From positions 62,001-126,000 of the forward strand of contig JAPKZO010000039.1 of assembly GCA_026393755.1 (NCBI GenBank): a stretch of 64,000 nt of DNA. The letters run 5' to 3'. The translations under genes were made by a program, and so were the position numbers. This document shows, piece by piece, positions 63,502 to 64,000 of the stretch. The stretch is from Acidobacteriota bacterium. GTDB lineage: Bacteria > Acidobacteriota > Vicinamibacteria > Vicinamibacterales > JAKQTR01. Position 1 is the stretch's first letter. Each line of letters opens with the position of its first letter. The notes below the pieces were generated by a model that did no database searches, was not told the origin of the DNA, and saw nothing but the letters and a program-made list of their open reading frames with translations.

Positions 63502-63530
63502 TTGACTTCCAGTAGCGATGCCCCTACACT
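63502..63530 (+). promoter_or_regulatory. Sigma70-type promoter of the cold-shock gene
   Basis: TTGACT (63502-63507), 17-bp spacer, TACACT (63525-63530), the best promoter on the plus strand of this window. Transcription would start near 63537. Confidence 0.65.
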
Positions 63531-63613
63531 GGCGGCAATTCTCGACCCGATTGGCCTGCCGGGTCTTCGTCTGCAAGGCGAATGTGCGGCGGGCAGGTCG
63601 CTCGTGGGGGAGC

Positions 63614-63630
63614 CCCAGGACGATCCTGGG
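63614..63630 (+). other. Hairpin in the leader of the cold-shock gene
   Basis: CCCAGGA-CGA-TCCTGGG forms a perfect 7-bp stem with a 3-nt loop, 25 nt before the start codon and upstream of the Shine-Dalgarno (GGAGG, 63643-63647). The 63341-63655 gap otherwise holds the promoter and a leader of about 120 nt but no gene. Confidence 0.6.
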
Positions 63631-63655
63631 TAACATCTGTTCGGAGGAGCAGACT

Positions 63656-63862
63656 ATGCAGACGGGCACAATTGCACGCCTTCTTATCGACAAGGGTTTC
63701 GGCTTTATCCGCGACGAGGCCGGCCTCGAGCACTTCTTCCACCGGAGCGCCGTCAGGGGCGCGGTTTTCGAACTGTTGCGCGAGGGCCAGCGCGTGGAGT
63801 TTGTGGTTGAGGAGTCGCAAAAGGGACCGCGCGCGGGTGACGTTCGTTTGATCGAGGGATAG
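63656..63862 (+). CDS. Cold-shock domain protein
   Basis: 68 residues from ATG 63656 with GGAGG 8 nt upstream; the longer open frame to 63518 lies mostly inside the leader. A single CSD with RNP1-like KGFGFIRDE and RNP2-like EHFFHRSAV. Binds single-stranded RNA/DNA, as a chaperone for mRNA. Sequence is diverged from CspA (TGTIARLLIDKGFGFI), similar to the short Csp-like proteins common in soil bacteria. Confidence 0.92.
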   Translation: MQTGTIARLLIDKGFGFIRDEAGLEHFFHRSAVRGAVFELLREGQRVEFVVEESQKGPRAGDVRLIEG

Positions 63863-63876
63863 CGTTCTTTCCGATC

Positions 63877-63907
63877 GGCCGGTCCTGCGGTTTGTCCGGG
63901 ACCGGCC
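63877..63907 (+). terminator. Hairpin after the cold-shock gene, probable terminator
   Basis: GGCCGGTCC (63877-63885) pairs with GGACCGGCC (63899-63907) across 13 nt, starting 15 bp after the stop. No T-run follows, so it may be a rho-assisted or RNA-stabilising structure. Confidence 0.5.
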
Positions 63908-64000
63908 GCGTCGCTCGTTCTGGTCGCGCGTCGTGAAAGCTGCTGCTGGCGCCCCTCCTGCGGGAGACTCGTCCGGCGACCCTCCAGCGCGTCGAATCTA

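Overview
The window is a single high-GC stretch with tightly packed genes: ATGA/GTGA overlaps, GTG starts and Shine-Dalgarno sites of the AAGGAG/GGAGG type. There is no rRNA gene, no replication origin and no obvious prophage or insertion sequence. The gene content (BACON, Ig-like and FG-GAP surface proteins, GT2/GtrA and WecA-type membrane glycosyltransferases, a paired M16 peptidase, YidD, HflKC, and short palindromes inside genes) fits an Acidobacteriota-type bacterium, perhaps Vicinamibacteria. That placement is inference; no marker gene settles it.

Left third (1-11.5 kb): surface-glycan genes. A minus-strand pair lies at the left edge: a GT-C membrane glycosyltransferase cut by the window edge, coupled to a GT2-GtrA-methyltransferase fusion. 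After a divergent gap comes the first giant secreted protein, then a compact plus-strand operon holding a WecA-like phosphoglycosyltransferase fused to the non-catalytic half of a CapD/FlaA1-type protein, one GT4 and two GT2 enzymes.

Middle (2.4-36.9 kb): the striking part. Seven giant secreted proteins (about 1160-1990 residues; P1 to P7 in map order) carry unrelated N-terminal heads but share the same C-terminal tail. The heads are: two related TIM-barrel/glycoside-hydrolase-like domains (P1, P5), two reprolysin-like zinc metallopeptidases (P4, P6), a fourteen-repeat FG-GAP propeller protein (P3), and two unassigned heads (P2, P7). The tail is a BACON-like domain, then modules A (core GWALDD), B (core GWALTP), C (core FYWQP) and, in four of the seven, D (core GWAxDLA). 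The tails are so similar at DNA level that the copy in P1 and the inverted copy in P2 share a 129-bp identical run, and together they bracket the glycosyltransferase operon. Part of a lost D module survives downstream of P4. Linkers between modules B and C contain palindromic repeat elements read in frame. I read the locus as a duplicating, head-swapping family of cell-surface or secreted proteins built on one common tail, placed among glycan-assembly genes. The function of the tail is unknown.

Right of this (37-50.9 kb): a polytopic membrane protein and a DPM1-like GT2, an ABHD18-like alpha/beta hydrolase, a three-gene ABC-2 export system, an MFS transporter, a catalytic plus non-catalytic M16 peptidase pair (the second carrying an in-frame palindrome pair), a small membrane protein followed by yidD, and several small zinc-ribbon or membrane proteins.

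Right end (50.9-64 kb): an AddA/AddB-like helicase-nuclease operon in which addA has an apparent single-base frameshift, headed by a secreted helical protein of unknown function. Then come a periplasmic-type L-asparaginase, tRNA-Ala(GGC), hflK-hflC, a MocA-like nucleotidyltransferase overlapping hflC tail to tail, and a cold-shock protein gene with a clear sigma70-type promoter, a leader of about 120 nt and a hairpin.
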